This document shows positions 19,995-28,180 of a DNA stretch of 64,000 nucleotides, in pieces (within the stretch, counting starts at the first letter, position 1; every line of letters starts with the position of its first letter). The stretch comes from Pseudomonas arcuscaelestis (GTDB lineage Bacteria > Pseudomonadota > Gammaproteobacteria > Pseudomonadales > Pseudomonadaceae). The notes beneath the pieces are model-generated. The model saw only the letters and a program-made list of their open reading frames with translations, was not told the origin of the DNA and did not search any database. Location of the stretch: assembly GCF_016881005.1 (NCBI RefSeq), contig NZ_JACOPV010000003.1, positions 399,166-463,165 of the forward strand. The letters are read 5' to 3'. The translations under genes were made by a program, and so were the position numbers.

Positions 19995-20010
19995 CCCTCG
20001 ACGCCGAGGG
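19995..20010 (+). terminator. Short GC hairpin upstream of the ACAD-ETF fusion
   Basis: CCCTCG-ACGC-CGAGGG followed by TCTGACTGT. It may end the preceding operon or sit in the leader of the next. The 6-bp stem alone is weak evidence. Confidence 0.35.
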
Positions 20011-20045
20011 TCTGACTGTGCGTCTCGACTGCTCGAGGAGTCTCG

Positions 20046-20924
20046 ATGGACATCCACTTCACACCCGATGAACTTGCCTTCCGTGAGGAGGTAAGAAGCT
20101 TTCTGCGTGAAAAACTGCCGGCGAGCCTGGCAGCCAAGGTCAAGCTTGGCAAACGTCAGTCCAAGGCCGATATCTGCGGCTGGATGAACACCCTCAACGC
20201 GCGTGGCTGGTACGCCAACGGTTGGCCGGTAGAGCTGGGCGGTACGGGCTGGAGTGTGATCCAGAAGCACATCTTCGATGAAGAATGCGCCCGGGTCGGT
20301 GCACCGCGGGTGCTGCCGTTCGGTGTGGTCATGGTCGGGCCGGTGATCATCAAGTTTGGCACCCCGGAGCAGAAGGCTCACTTTCTGCCACGCATCCTCG
20401 ATGGCACCGACTGGTGGGCGCAGGGCTATTCGGAATCGGCCGATGAACTGGGATCCCTGGCGGTGGCCAAGCTGCTCAAGGCTGTGGCCGACAAAGAACA
20501 ACCACAACTGGTGATCCTGGGCAAGCAAGCCATCGACAGTGACAACAACCAGACCGGCCAGATGCTCGCTGCGCTGAGCGGTTATGCCCAAGGCACGTTC
20601 GCCTCCAAGGTCGAAGTCGCTGGCGACAAGATCAATGTCACCCGTGAAGTCGACGGCGGCCTGCAGACGGTAGCGTTGAACCTGCCTGCAATCGTCACCA
20701 CCGACCTGCGCCTGAACGAGCCGCGCTATGCGTCGCTGCCAAACATCATGAAGGCCAAGAAGAAGCCGCTGGAGACTGTCACCCCACAAGCGCTAGGTGT
20801 GAGCACGGCATCGACAGTCAGCACCTTGAACGTAGAAGCACCGGCTACCCGCAGTGCCGGGATCAAGGTCAAGTCGGTGGCGGAACTGGTTGAGAAACTG
20901 AAGAACGAGGCGAAGGTAATCTGA
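20046..20924 (+). CDS. In-frame chimera: acyl-CoA dehydrogenase front, ETF beta back
   Basis: 292 residues built from two unrelated families. Residues 1 to about 132 are the N-terminal helical domain of an acyl-CoA dehydrogenase ([41 protein letters not shown]), ending inside the FAD motif at QGYSES. From about [16 protein letters not shown] to the end it is electron-transfer flavoprotein beta, with [37 protein letters not shown] and the C-terminal [15 protein letters not shown]. Missing are about 250 residues of the dehydrogenase, with its active site, and about 95 of ETF beta. Neither activity is likely. The frame is open and the stop overlaps the etfA start. Confidence 0.82.
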   Translation: MDIHFTPDELAFREEVRSFLREKLPASLAAKVKLGKRQSKADICGWMNTLNARGWYANGWPVELGGTGWSVIQKHIFDEECARVGAPRVLPFGVVMVGPVIIKFGTPEQKAHFLPRILDGTDWWAQGYSESADELGSLAVAKLLKAVADKEQPQLVILGKQAIDSDNNQTGQMLAALSGYAQGTFASKVEVAGDKINVTREVDGGLQTVALNLPAIVTTDLRLNEPRYASLPNIMKAKKKPLETVTPQALGVSTASTVSTLNVEAPATRSAGIKVKSVAELVEKLKNEAKVI

Positions 20925-21856
20925 TGACAATCCTGGTTATTGCAGAACACAGCCACGCTGAACTTGCCGCCGCCACCTTGAACACGGTCACGGCCGCACA
21001 GCAAATCGGTGCTGAGGTGCATGTGTTGGTGGCCGGTGCCGATATCGACGGCGCTGTTAGTGCCGCGCAGGCCATCGACGGTGTCAGTACCGTGCTGGTG
21101 GCCAACGATGCAGCGTATGCGCATCAGTTGGCGGAAAACCTGGCGCCGCTGATCGCTGAGTTGGCCGCGGGCTACAGTCATGTGCTGGCACCGGCCACCT
21201 CCAATGGCAAGAACCTTCTGCCACGGGTAGCGGCGCTGCTCGATGTCGATCAGATCTCCGAGATTACCGCGGTGGTCTCGGCTGACACCTTCAAGCGGCC
21301 GATCTACGCGGGCAACGCCATTGCCACGGTACAGTCGAGTGCGCCGATCAAGGTCATCACGGTGCGCGGTACCGCGTTTGCCAGTGCGGGGTGCTCAGCT
21401 GCTGGGCAAGCCCGCGTGCAGCCAGTGGCCAGTGTGCCTTGCGGGCAGGTCTCCTGCTTTGTTGCCGAGGCGTTGGCCAGCTCTGATCGGCCGGAGCTGA
21501 CCGCAGCGAAGATCGTCGTGTCGGGCGGTCGCGGCATGCAGAACGGTGACAACTTCAAGCACCTGTACAGCCTGGCCGACAAGCTTGGCGCAGGGGTGGG
21601 CGCTTCGCGTGCGGCGGTTGACGCCGGTTTTGTCGCCAACGACATGCAGGTCGGGCAGACCGGCAAAATCGTTGCGCCACAGTTGTACATTGCCGTCGGC
21701 ATTTCGGGTGCGATTCAGCACCTGGCAGGGATGAAAGACTCCAAGGTGATCGTGGCGATCAACAAGGACGAAGAAGCACCGATCTTCCAGGTTGCCGATT
21801 ACGGCCTGGTGGCTGACCTGTTCGAGGCGGTGCCTGAGCTGCAAGCCTCTCTCTAA
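20924..21856 (+). CDS. etfA: Electron-transfer flavoprotein alpha subunit
   Basis: 310 residues, full length for the family. N-terminal [13 protein letters not shown], domain junction [14 protein letters not shown] and the FAD-binding [28 protein letters not shown], and [17 protein letters not shown] are all present. ETF alpha with ETF beta accepts electrons from acyl-CoA dehydrogenases and passes them to ETF-ubiquinone oxidoreductase. Its start overlaps the stop of the chimera (TGATG), showing the ancestral etfBA order. The local ETF beta is truncated, so this subunit would need a beta partner encoded elsewhere. Confidence 0.88.
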   Translation: MTILVIAEHSHAELAAATLNTVTAAQQIGAEVHVLVAGADIDGAVSAAQAIDGVSTVLVANDAAYAHQLAENLAPLIAELAAGYSHVLAPATSNGKNLLPRVAALLDVDQISEITAVVSADTFKRPIYAGNAIATVQSSAPIKVITVRGTAFASAGCSAAGQARVQPVASVPCGQVSCFVAEALASSDRPELTAAKIVVSGGRGMQNGDNFKHLYSLADKLGAGVGASRAAVDAGFVANDMQVGQTGKIVAPQLYIAVGISGAIQHLAGMKDSKVIVAINKDEEAPIFQVADYGLVADLFEAVPELQASL

Positions 21857-21930
21857 TCGACCTTCCTGTCCCTGGCCGCTGGCGTCTGCAACGTCGGCGG
21901 CCTGCGCAACTGTCAGCCAAGGAGTGCTCC

Positions 21931-23259
21931 ATGAATGACGCCGTCGTACTGCCGGCTGCGGCCGAGCAGGATGAGCAGCAAACCCGCGCGGTTTACCGCA
22001 AAGTAATTCTGCGCCTGCTGCCGTACCTGTTCCTGGCCTATGCCATCAACACCATCGATCGCTTGAACGTGTCCTTCGCCAAGCTGCGCATGGCCGAAGA
22101 CATTGCCCTTACCGATGCTGCCTACGGCATTGGTGCAGGGATTTTCTACCTCGGCTACATCCTCTTCGAAGTGCCAAGCAACATATATCTGCAGCGCATT
22201 GGCGCGCGAGCCACCCTGACTCGAATCATGGTGCTGTGGGGGGCGGTGACTGTGGCAACGGCCTTTGTCACCACGCCGGGACAGTTGATTGCCGCACGGT
22301 TTCTGCTCGGGGTTGCCGAGGCCGGGTTCTTCCCGGGCGTCATCCTTTACCTGACCTTCTGGTTCCCCGCTGCGTTGCGAGCGCGCATCCCCGCAGTGTT
22401 TCTAATGGCAGCGATGATCGCCGGAATCGTCAGCGGGCCGCTGGCGGGCTATATCATGAGTCATTTCGGCGGTTTCATGGGCTTGCGAGACTGGCAGGTG
22501 CTGTTTGTATTCGAGGGGGTGCCGGCTATGTTGCTGGGGCTGTTTGGCTGGTTCTGGCTGGTCGACAAACCGGCCGACGCGCCGTGGCTGAGCACCCGCG
22601 AGAAGCAGCTGTTGGCCAACGCCCTGGCCCAGGGACAGGCCGCCGGTAGTGCTCATGCCAGCCTTGCCCAGGTACTGCGCAACCCGCGGGTGTACATTGC
22701 CGGATTGGTGTTCTTTTGCCTGTACAGCGGCTCGAATACCGTGTCGTACTGGATGCCCACACTGATCCGCGGCTTCGGCGTGGAGAATCTCAAGACCATT
22801 GGTATGCTCGCGAGCATTCCCTACCTGTTGGCATTGGTGGGTATGTACCTGCTGGCGCGCAGCTCCGACAAGCGCCTTGAACGACGCTGGCATGTGGCGG
22901 TGACGGTAATGGTCGGCGCCAGTTGCTTCTTTCTGCTGGGGCCGGCACAAGGCAATCTGGTTGCCTCGGTGGCGCTGATGAGTGTCGGCGCGGCAGCGTC
23001 ACTGACCTCGCTGTCGTTGTTCTGGACCATTCCCCCAGCACTGCTAACGCCTGCAGCGGCACCGGTCGGGATTGCGGTTATCAGTTGCATTGGTGGCCTG
23101 GCGGGCGTTGTCAGCCAGATTGCCGTTGGTGCGATCAAGTCAGCGACCGGGGATTTGTACCTGGCCTTCGATCTGATTGGTGGTGTACTGATTGTGGGTG
23201 TGCTGGTGTTGCTGCTGGCAATACCTGCGCGGCAACTGACCGAACGCGCCAAACCCTGA
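21931..23259 (+). CDS. MFS transporter, anion:cation symporter (ACS) family
   Basis: 442 residues with about 12 membrane segments. The ACS-family opening YAINTIDRLNVSFAKLRM and the FFPGVILYLTFWFP segment are typical of phthalate/organic-acid permeases. AAGGAG (19-24 of line 21901) is well spaced before the ATG. As the last gene of the long plus-strand run, it probably imports the carboxylate substrate or a shorter intermediate across the inner membrane. It converges on the alkylsulfatase gene with a shared hairpin between them. Confidence 0.82.
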   Translation: MNDAVVLPAAAEQDEQQTRAVYRKVILRLLPYLFLAYAINTIDRLNVSFAKLRMAEDIALTDAAYGIGAGIFYLGYILFEVPSNIYLQRIGARATLTRIMVLWGAVTVATAFVTTPGQLIAARFLLGVAEAGFFPGVILYLTFWFPAALRARIPAVFLMAAMIAGIVSGPLAGYIMSHFGGFMGLRDWQVLFVFEGVPAMLLGLFGWFWLVDKPADAPWLSTREKQLLANALAQGQAAGSAHASLAQVLRNPRVYIAGLVFFCLYSGSNTVSYWMPTLIRGFGVENLKTIGMLASIPYLLALVGMYLLARSSDKRLERRWHVAVTVMVGASCFFLLGPAQGNLVASVALMSVGAAASLTSLSLFWTIPPALLTPAAAPVGIAVISCIGGLAGVVSQIAVGAIKSATGDLYLAFDLIGGVLIVGVLVLLLAIPARQLTERAKP

Positions 23260-23300
23260 ACAGGTAGGCGCGGGCTCTCCCCGCAATGGGGAAAAGGAAT

Positions 23301-23321
23301 CGCGGGGCGCGAAGCCCCGCG
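23301..23321. terminator. Bidirectional terminator between MFS and alkylsulfatase genes
   Basis: Perfect 8-bp stem CGCGGGGC (23301-23308) / GCCCCGCG (23314-23321), 5-nt loop. It has AAAAT on the plus side and a T-rich tail (CTTTTCC) when read on the minus strand. It serves the convergent genes ending at 23259 and 23330. Confidence 0.75.
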
Positions 23322-23329
23322 AAAATCCC

Positions 23330-25306
23330 TTAAGGTGTGACGATATTGAACCAGGGCGAGAAGGTATCGAGCATGCCCAGTAGTTCGCCGAGCTTCTTGC
23401 TGTCACCCTGGATCTGGATATCGCCTTGCTTGATGGCCGTTGGGAAATCCAGTTGGCGCAGGCTGATTTTATCCAGCGTGGCTTTATCCATTGTCACGGT
23501 GACCGCAGCTTTCGCGTTCTGGGTACCCGAGCGGTGCGTCAGCACGCCGTTGCGCAAGGTCAATGCAAACGGCTGGTCGAGGTCGCTGAACACCCAGTTC
23601 AAGGTCATGTCGTGACCCTGGGCCTTCTGCGAATCCAGGCGCACGGCCAGGTAATCGAAGAACATCGACGGTGACATGGCCTGGATCATGTCCGGGGAGT
23701 TGGTGCCACCTTGGTACTGCGGCACACCCTGGCGCAGTTCCATGGCCCCGGTCAGGTACATGTTGCGCCAAAGGGCGTTTTCGCTCTGATAGCCCAATTG
23801 CTCCATGGCCCGGGCCTGAAGCTCGCGCGCCTCTTGGTTGTCGGGGGCGAAGAACACCAGGTTGTTGCCCAGTTGCACAGCCCAGCGATACTCGCCGTTG
23901 GCCAGTGCTTCCTTCATTTTCTCCATGGCCGGCGTAAGGCCTCCCAAGGCTTTGACGAAATGTTCGGCGGCCTGCTCGGGTGGCAGTGGGTTAAGGTTTG
24001 CCGGGTTGCCGTCGTAGTAGCCGAGGTAACGCTGGTACACGGCCCGCGAGTTGTGGCTCAGGGAGCCGTAGTAGCCCCGGGTGTACCACTTATTCTCCAG
24101 GTCGCCCGGCAGTTTCTGCATGTCCGCGGCAATTTCCGCGGGGGTCAGGCCTTGGTTGAGCAGGTGTAAGGTGCGGTCGTTGAGGAAAGCATACATGTCA
24201 CGCTGGTCAGCGAGCAGGGTGCGCACGCGTTCACCGGTCCAGGTCGGCCAGTTGTGCGAAACGAACATGACGTCGGTCTTGTCGCCGTAGCGCTCGAGGC
24301 TGGCATCGATGTACTGCGCCCAGGCCTTGGCATCGCGCACCAGGGCACCACGCGGGGTGAGGATGTTGTGCATCATCTGCGTGGTGTTTTCAGACATGCA
24401 CAACGCGCGCAGTTGCGGCAGGTACATGTTCATCTCAGAAGGTGCTTCGGTGCCGGGGGTCAGTTGGAACTCGACATCGACTCCGTCGATACGGTGAGTT
24501 TCGTAAGGGTCCTTGATCGATACGGTCGGTGCGATCAGGGTGATCGTGCCACCCACGGGGGTCGATTTGCCCATGCCCGCATCGACCTGGCCCTTTTCAC
24601 CGCGCGGCAGCAGGCTGCCGAACTGGTACAAGGCGCGGCGGCTCATGGCGGTACCGGCGAAGATATTCTCGCTGACCACATGTTCCATGAAACCGCTCGG
24701 CGCGTAGATTTTCACCTTGCCCGACTGCACGTCGGCGTCGTCGACAATGCCTTTGACGCCGCCGAAGTGGTCGGCATGCGTGTGGCTGTAGATTACCGCG
24801 ACCACCGGCTTTTTCGGACGGTGCTGATAGTACAGGTCCAGTGCGGTGCGAGCGGTTTCGGAAACAGTCAGCGGGTCGATGATGATCAGGCCCTGATCGC
24901 CTTCGATCACGGTCATGTTCGATACGTCCATCCCGCGCAACTGGTAAATGCGCTCGGAAACCTGGAACAAGCCGGCATGGCTGTTCAACTGGCCCAGGCG
25001 CCACAGGCTCGGGTTGACACTGTCGGGCACCTGGTCTTTGTCGAGGAACTGATACGCAGTGGTGTCCCAAACCACCTTACCGTCGGCGCGTTTGATCTGA
25101 CCGTTGAATGCTGCGATCAAACCGCGACTGACAGACTCGTAGTCAGCGCGATCAGTAAACGGCAACTGGCTCAGAACCGCCTTGTTGCTACTGATCGTCT
25201 GGCTTGAGGCAGGTTGGTTGAGGGCAGGCTCGGCTGCGTACAGCATCGGGCTGTTGATGGCAGCGATTGTTGCAGCCAGCAGCAGGGGTTTGAAGACGTG
25301 TTTCAT
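23330..25306 (-). CDS. SdsA-type secreted alkylsulfatase (metallo-beta-lactamase fold)
   Basis: 658 residues from the start at 25306, where CCAAGGTGG gives a ribosome-binding site; a longer frame upstream is not supported. The Sec signal peptide is MKHVFKPLLLAATIAAINSP with cleavage near YAA-EP. The binuclear zinc motif SHTHADH (His175, His177, Asp179, His180) matches the SdsA1 family. An alkylsulfatase dimerisation domain follows, then a C-terminal SCP2-like domain (about 540-658) that binds the alkyl chain. It hydrolyses alkyl sulfates to alcohol and sulfate in the periplasm. No sdsB-type LysR gene is adjacent. AACAATAA (25320-25327, minus) precedes the RBS. Confidence 0.88.
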   Translation of the reverse strand: MKHVFKPLLLAATIAAINSPMLYAAEPALNQPASSQTISSNKAVLSQLPFTDRADYESVSRGLIAAFNGQIKRADGKVVWDTTAYQFLDKDQVPDSVNPSLWRLGQLNSHAGLFQVSERIYQLRGMDVSNMTVIEGDQGLIIIDPLTVSETARTALDLYYQHRPKKPVVAVIYSHTHADHFGGVKGIVDDADVQSGKVKIYAPSGFMEHVVSENIFAGTAMSRRALYQFGSLLPRGEKGQVDAGMGKSTPVGGTITLIAPTVSIKDPYETHRIDGVDVEFQLTPGTEAPSEMNMYLPQLRALCMSENTTQMMHNILTPRGALVRDAKAWAQYIDASLERYGDKTDVMFVSHNWPTWTGERVRTLLADQRDMYAFLNDRTLHLLNQGLTPAEIAADMQKLPGDLENKWYTRGYYGSLSHNSRAVYQRYLGYYDGNPANLNPLPPEQAAEHFVKALGGLTPAMEKMKEALANGEYRWAVQLGNNLVFFAPDNQEARELQARAMEQLGYQSENALWRNMYLTGAMELRQGVPQYQGGTNSPDMIQAMSPSMFFDYLAVRLDSQKAQGHDMTLNWVFSDLDQPFALTLRNGVLTHRSGTQNAKAAVTVTMDKATLDKISLRQLDFPTAIKQGDIQIQGDSKKLGELLGMLDTFSPWFNIVTP

Positions 25307-25474
25307 GAATCCACCTTGGTTATTGTTATGCGTAACGGGTGTGTTCACCCACCTTGACGTTGCAGGTCTTGGAAACTGCACACTAAAGGACGGGGTGGGC
25401 AATGGCAGTAGATCGAACGAACCATACGCTTCGTTTGCGCACTATCGGTGTGGCGGCTGCAGCGGTGGCTTTGG

Positions 25475-25491
25475 TTCATTCGAACGATTGT
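25475..25491 (+). promoter_or_regulatory. TTCATTCGAACGATTGT candidate regulator box
   Basis: It combines the TTCATTCGAAC of 9545-9555 with the CGAACGATTGT of 7689-7699. It lies about 60 bp before the racemase start and within the 243-bp divergent region shared with the alkylsulfatase gene. Confidence 0.45.
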
Positions 25492-25549
25492 CGCGGCAGG
25501 CGCAGGCACTAGGCTTGATGTCATCAAACAACCACAAAGGTGTAGCGCA

Positions 25550-26686
25550 ATGTCAGGACCGTTGGCAGGGTTGAAAGTTGTAGAGATGGCAGGGCTTGGG
25601 CCGGCGCCCTTTTGCGCGATGATGCTGGCGGACATGGGCGCCGAGGTGATTCGTATCGAAAAGCCTGTGAAGGCCGAGGCCGTCGACAATAGCCGTGTAC
25701 AGGTGCTCAATCGCGGCCGTCGTTCGCTGGCCATCGACATGCGTGCCGAGGGTGCCACCGAGACCGTCCTGGCGCTGATCGCCAAGGCGGATATCCTCAT
25801 CGAGGGCTTTCGCCCTGGCGTCATGGAACGAATGGGCTTGGGTCCGGAGGTATGCCTGGCGCGTAACCCGAAGCTGGTCTACGGACGCATGACCGGCTGG
25901 GGCCAGTTCGGTCCCCTGGCGCACGCGGCGGGGCACGATATCAACTACATCGCGATTGCCGGTGCCTTGCATGCCATTGGCCGTGCAGGCGAAAAACCGG
26001 TGGTGCCGTTGAATTACGTTGGTGACTTTGGTGGCGGCGGCATGCTGTTGGGTTTTGGCGTGCTCTGCGCACTTACCGAGGCGCGCAGTTCGGGCAAAGG
26101 CCAGGTGGTCGATGCAGCCATGACCGATGGCACCGCGTTGCTCTCGGCGATGATGTACGGGTTCAAGGCCGCGGGGGCCTGGAACAATGAGCGTGGCGAC
26201 AACCTGCTCGATGGCGGCGCACACTTCTACGATACGTATCGTTGTGCCGATGGCAAGTTCATCGCCATTGGAGCTATCGAACCGCAGTTCTATTCTTTGT
26301 TGCTCAAGCTGTGCAACATTACCGACCCGGCGTTCCATACCCAGCGGGACAAGTCGGCCTGGGCACCGCTCAAGGAGCGCATGAGCGCGTTGTTCATGAC
26401 GCAGACGCGGCAGCAGTGGTGCGCATTGCTCGAAGGCACTGATGCCTGTTTTGCTCCGGTACTGGATTGGGACGAGGCAGCAGAGCATCCGCACAATATC
26501 GAGCGCGAGACCTTTATTCGTGTGGATGGGGTGTTGCAGCCGGCGCCTGCACCACGTTTTAGTCGCAGCGTGCCCCCAACCCCGAGCGCCCCTAGGCCGA
26601 GCGGGGCCGACAGCGAGGCCATCCTGGCCGACTGGGGCATCGACAATGAGCGGATCGAGGCGTTGAAAGCGCAGCGCATTATCTAA
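25550..26686 (+). CDS. Alpha-methylacyl-CoA racemase-like CoA-transferase family III protein
   Basis: 378 residues from the ATG at 25550 (AAAGGTG upstream). It closely follows the racemase branch: [20 protein letters not shown] at the start, GHDINYIAI with His129, VGDFGGGGM with Asp159 and GAIEPQFY with Glu243. These correspond to the catalytic His/Asp/Glu of the mycobacterial enzyme. It interconverts 2R- and 2S-methylacyl-CoA so that 2-methyl-branched acids can enter beta-oxidation. This is a strong hint that the island's substrate is alpha-methyl branched, as in isoprenoid or sterol side chains. It is followed by acyl-CoA dehydrogenase 2. Confidence 0.87.
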   Translation: MSGPLAGLKVVEMAGLGPAPFCAMMLADMGAEVIRIEKPVKAEAVDNSRVQVLNRGRRSLAIDMRAEGATETVLALIAKADILIEGFRPGVMERMGLGPEVCLARNPKLVYGRMTGWGQFGPLAHAAGHDINYIAIAGALHAIGRAGEKPVVPLNYVGDFGGGGMLLGFGVLCALTEARSSGKGQVVDAAMTDGTALLSAMMYGFKAAGAWNNERGDNLLDGGAHFYDTYRCADGKFIAIGAIEPQFYSLLLKLCNITDPAFHTQRDKSAWAPLKERMSALFMTQTRQQWCALLEGTDACFAPVLDWDEAAEHPHNIERETFIRVDGVLQPAPAPRFSRSVPPTPSAPRPSGADSEAILADWGIDNERIEALKAQRII

Positions 26687-26783
26687 ATCACATTTGCCGC
26701 ATGCCTACCCGCTTGGAGGGGGCGAATCCGGCTGCGGCGGCCATAAGGTGACGCGAAGTATCCACGTACCCCGAGGGCAATCC

Positions 26784-27926
26784 ATGATTCCGCGTACTTT
26801 GTTCGATCATGAGCATGAAGCGTTCCGCAGTACCGTTCGGCGTTTTCTGGCGGAGGAGTGCACGCCATTCCACGAACAATGGGAAGAGGATCATTTGGTT
26901 CCCCGGCAGGTCTGGCAGCGCGCCGGTGAGTTGGGCATGCTCAATGCCACCACTCCAGAAGCCTATGGCGGCCTGGGCCTGGATCGGCGTTTTTCGATGA
27001 TTTCGGTCGAAGAGGTCGCCCGTGCCGGGCTCTCCGGGCTCAATGGTTTCAATGTGCATGACATCTGCGCTGGCTATTTCATCAACTTCGGCACCGAGGC
27101 GCAGAAGCTGCAGTGGTTGCCAAAAATGGCCAGCGGTGAAGCCATCGCCGCCGTAGCCATGACCGAGCCCGATACCGGCTCGGACCTGCAGGCAGTCAAG
27201 ACCCGTGCGGTGCTCGACGGTGACGAATACGTCATCAACGGTGCCAAGACGTTTATCTCCAACGGCACCAACAGCGACATCATCGTGGTGATTGCCAAAA
27301 CCGGTAACAGTGGCAAGGGTTCGCGGGATATCTCGCTGATTCTGGTGGAAGCCGACCGTGCCGGGGTAAGCAAGTCCAAACCACTGCGCAAGGTCGGTAT
27401 GCACGCCCAGGACACCACCATGGTGTTTTTCCAGGACGTGCGCGTGCCTGCGGCGAATGTGCTCGGTGGCGAACCGGGCCAGGGCTTCTATCAATTGATG
27501 AAGGAGCTGGCCTGGGAGCGCCTGAGCATTGGCATTCTTGCTATCGCCGCCAGTCAGGCGGTGCTGGAGCAGACCATCGACTACACCCGCGAACGCAAGG
27601 TGTTCGGCAAGCCGATCATCGAATTTCAGAATTCGCGCTTCAAGTTGGCCGAGCTCAAGACCGAGATCGCCTTGGGCCAGACCTTCACCGATCGCTGCAT
27701 GGAGCTGATTCTGCAGCACGAATTGAGTCCTGAGGCGGCGGCAGCAGCAAAGCTCTGGTGTACGGAGCTGTACTCGAAGGTGGTCGACCAGTGCGTGCAG
27801 TTGCATGGTGGTAACGGCTACATGCTGGAATATCCGGTGGCCCGGCATTATCTGGACAGTCGCGTCAACCGTATTTACGGGGGAGCCAACGACATCATGC
27901 GTGAATTGGTAGCACGAACGCTCTGA
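26784..27926 (+). CDS. Acyl-CoA dehydrogenase 2 (IVD/LCAD type)
   Basis: 380 residues from the ATG at 26784 (GAGGGCAATCC before it); the in-frame extension to 26694 is unsupported. Motifs AMTEPDTGSDLQAVKTRAV and QLHGGNGYMLEYP are intact. Catalytic Glu245 (ELAWERLS) is in the isovaleryl-type position, while the other position is Gly (YGGANDI). It is very similar to acyl-CoA dehydrogenase 3 (both open MIPR-LFDHEHE-F and share LNATTP-AYGGLGLDRRFSM), so the two are recent paralogues flanking the third regulator. It probably dehydrogenates the racemised 2-methylacyl-CoA. Confidence 0.88.
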   Translation: MIPRTLFDHEHEAFRSTVRRFLAEECTPFHEQWEEDHLVPRQVWQRAGELGMLNATTPEAYGGLGLDRRFSMISVEEVARAGLSGLNGFNVHDICAGYFINFGTEAQKLQWLPKMASGEAIAAVAMTEPDTGSDLQAVKTRAVLDGDEYVINGAKTFISNGTNSDIIVVIAKTGNSGKGSRDISLILVEADRAGVSKSKPLRKVGMHAQDTTMVFFQDVRVPAANVLGGEPGQGFYQLMKELAWERLSIGILAIAASQAVLEQTIDYTRERKVFGKPIIEFQNSRFKLAELKTEIALGQTFTDRCMELILQHELSPEAAAAAKLWCTELYSKVVDQCVQLHGGNGYMLEYPVARHYLDSRVNRIYGGANDIMRELVARTL

Positions 27927-27948
27927 AGTGTGGGGCCGATATCGACAC

Positions 27949-27970
27949 CCCCCTCACTTGTAGGGGGCGG
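27949..27970 (+). promoter_or_regulatory. GC hairpin with AGGGGGCGG upstream of regulator 3
   Basis: CCCCCT (27949-27954) / AGGGGG (27962-27967) with a 7-nt loop, continuing CGGTTTG. A similar element occurs at 31023-31044 on the other side of the regulator gene. It may be a terminator for acyl-CoA dehydrogenase 2 or a regulator site; G-rich boxes are known for MalT-type activators. Confidence 0.4.
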
Positions 27971-28180
27971 TTTGTATCGGTTCCCCGCCACCATCTGTGC
28001 CAGGCGGATCACCGCGGTTACCGCAAGCCAGTGCGTGGCGCTGATACGTGCTGACTTTGACGGTATTCGGGTTAATAATCCGACAATCGCCAGAACGTGG
28101 CCACACCTTGCCTTTCCCCATCGTGCAGCGCCCGAGTCGCTGTGTCGTCGGGCTGGGCAGGATCGGAGACCAGTCAGCAC

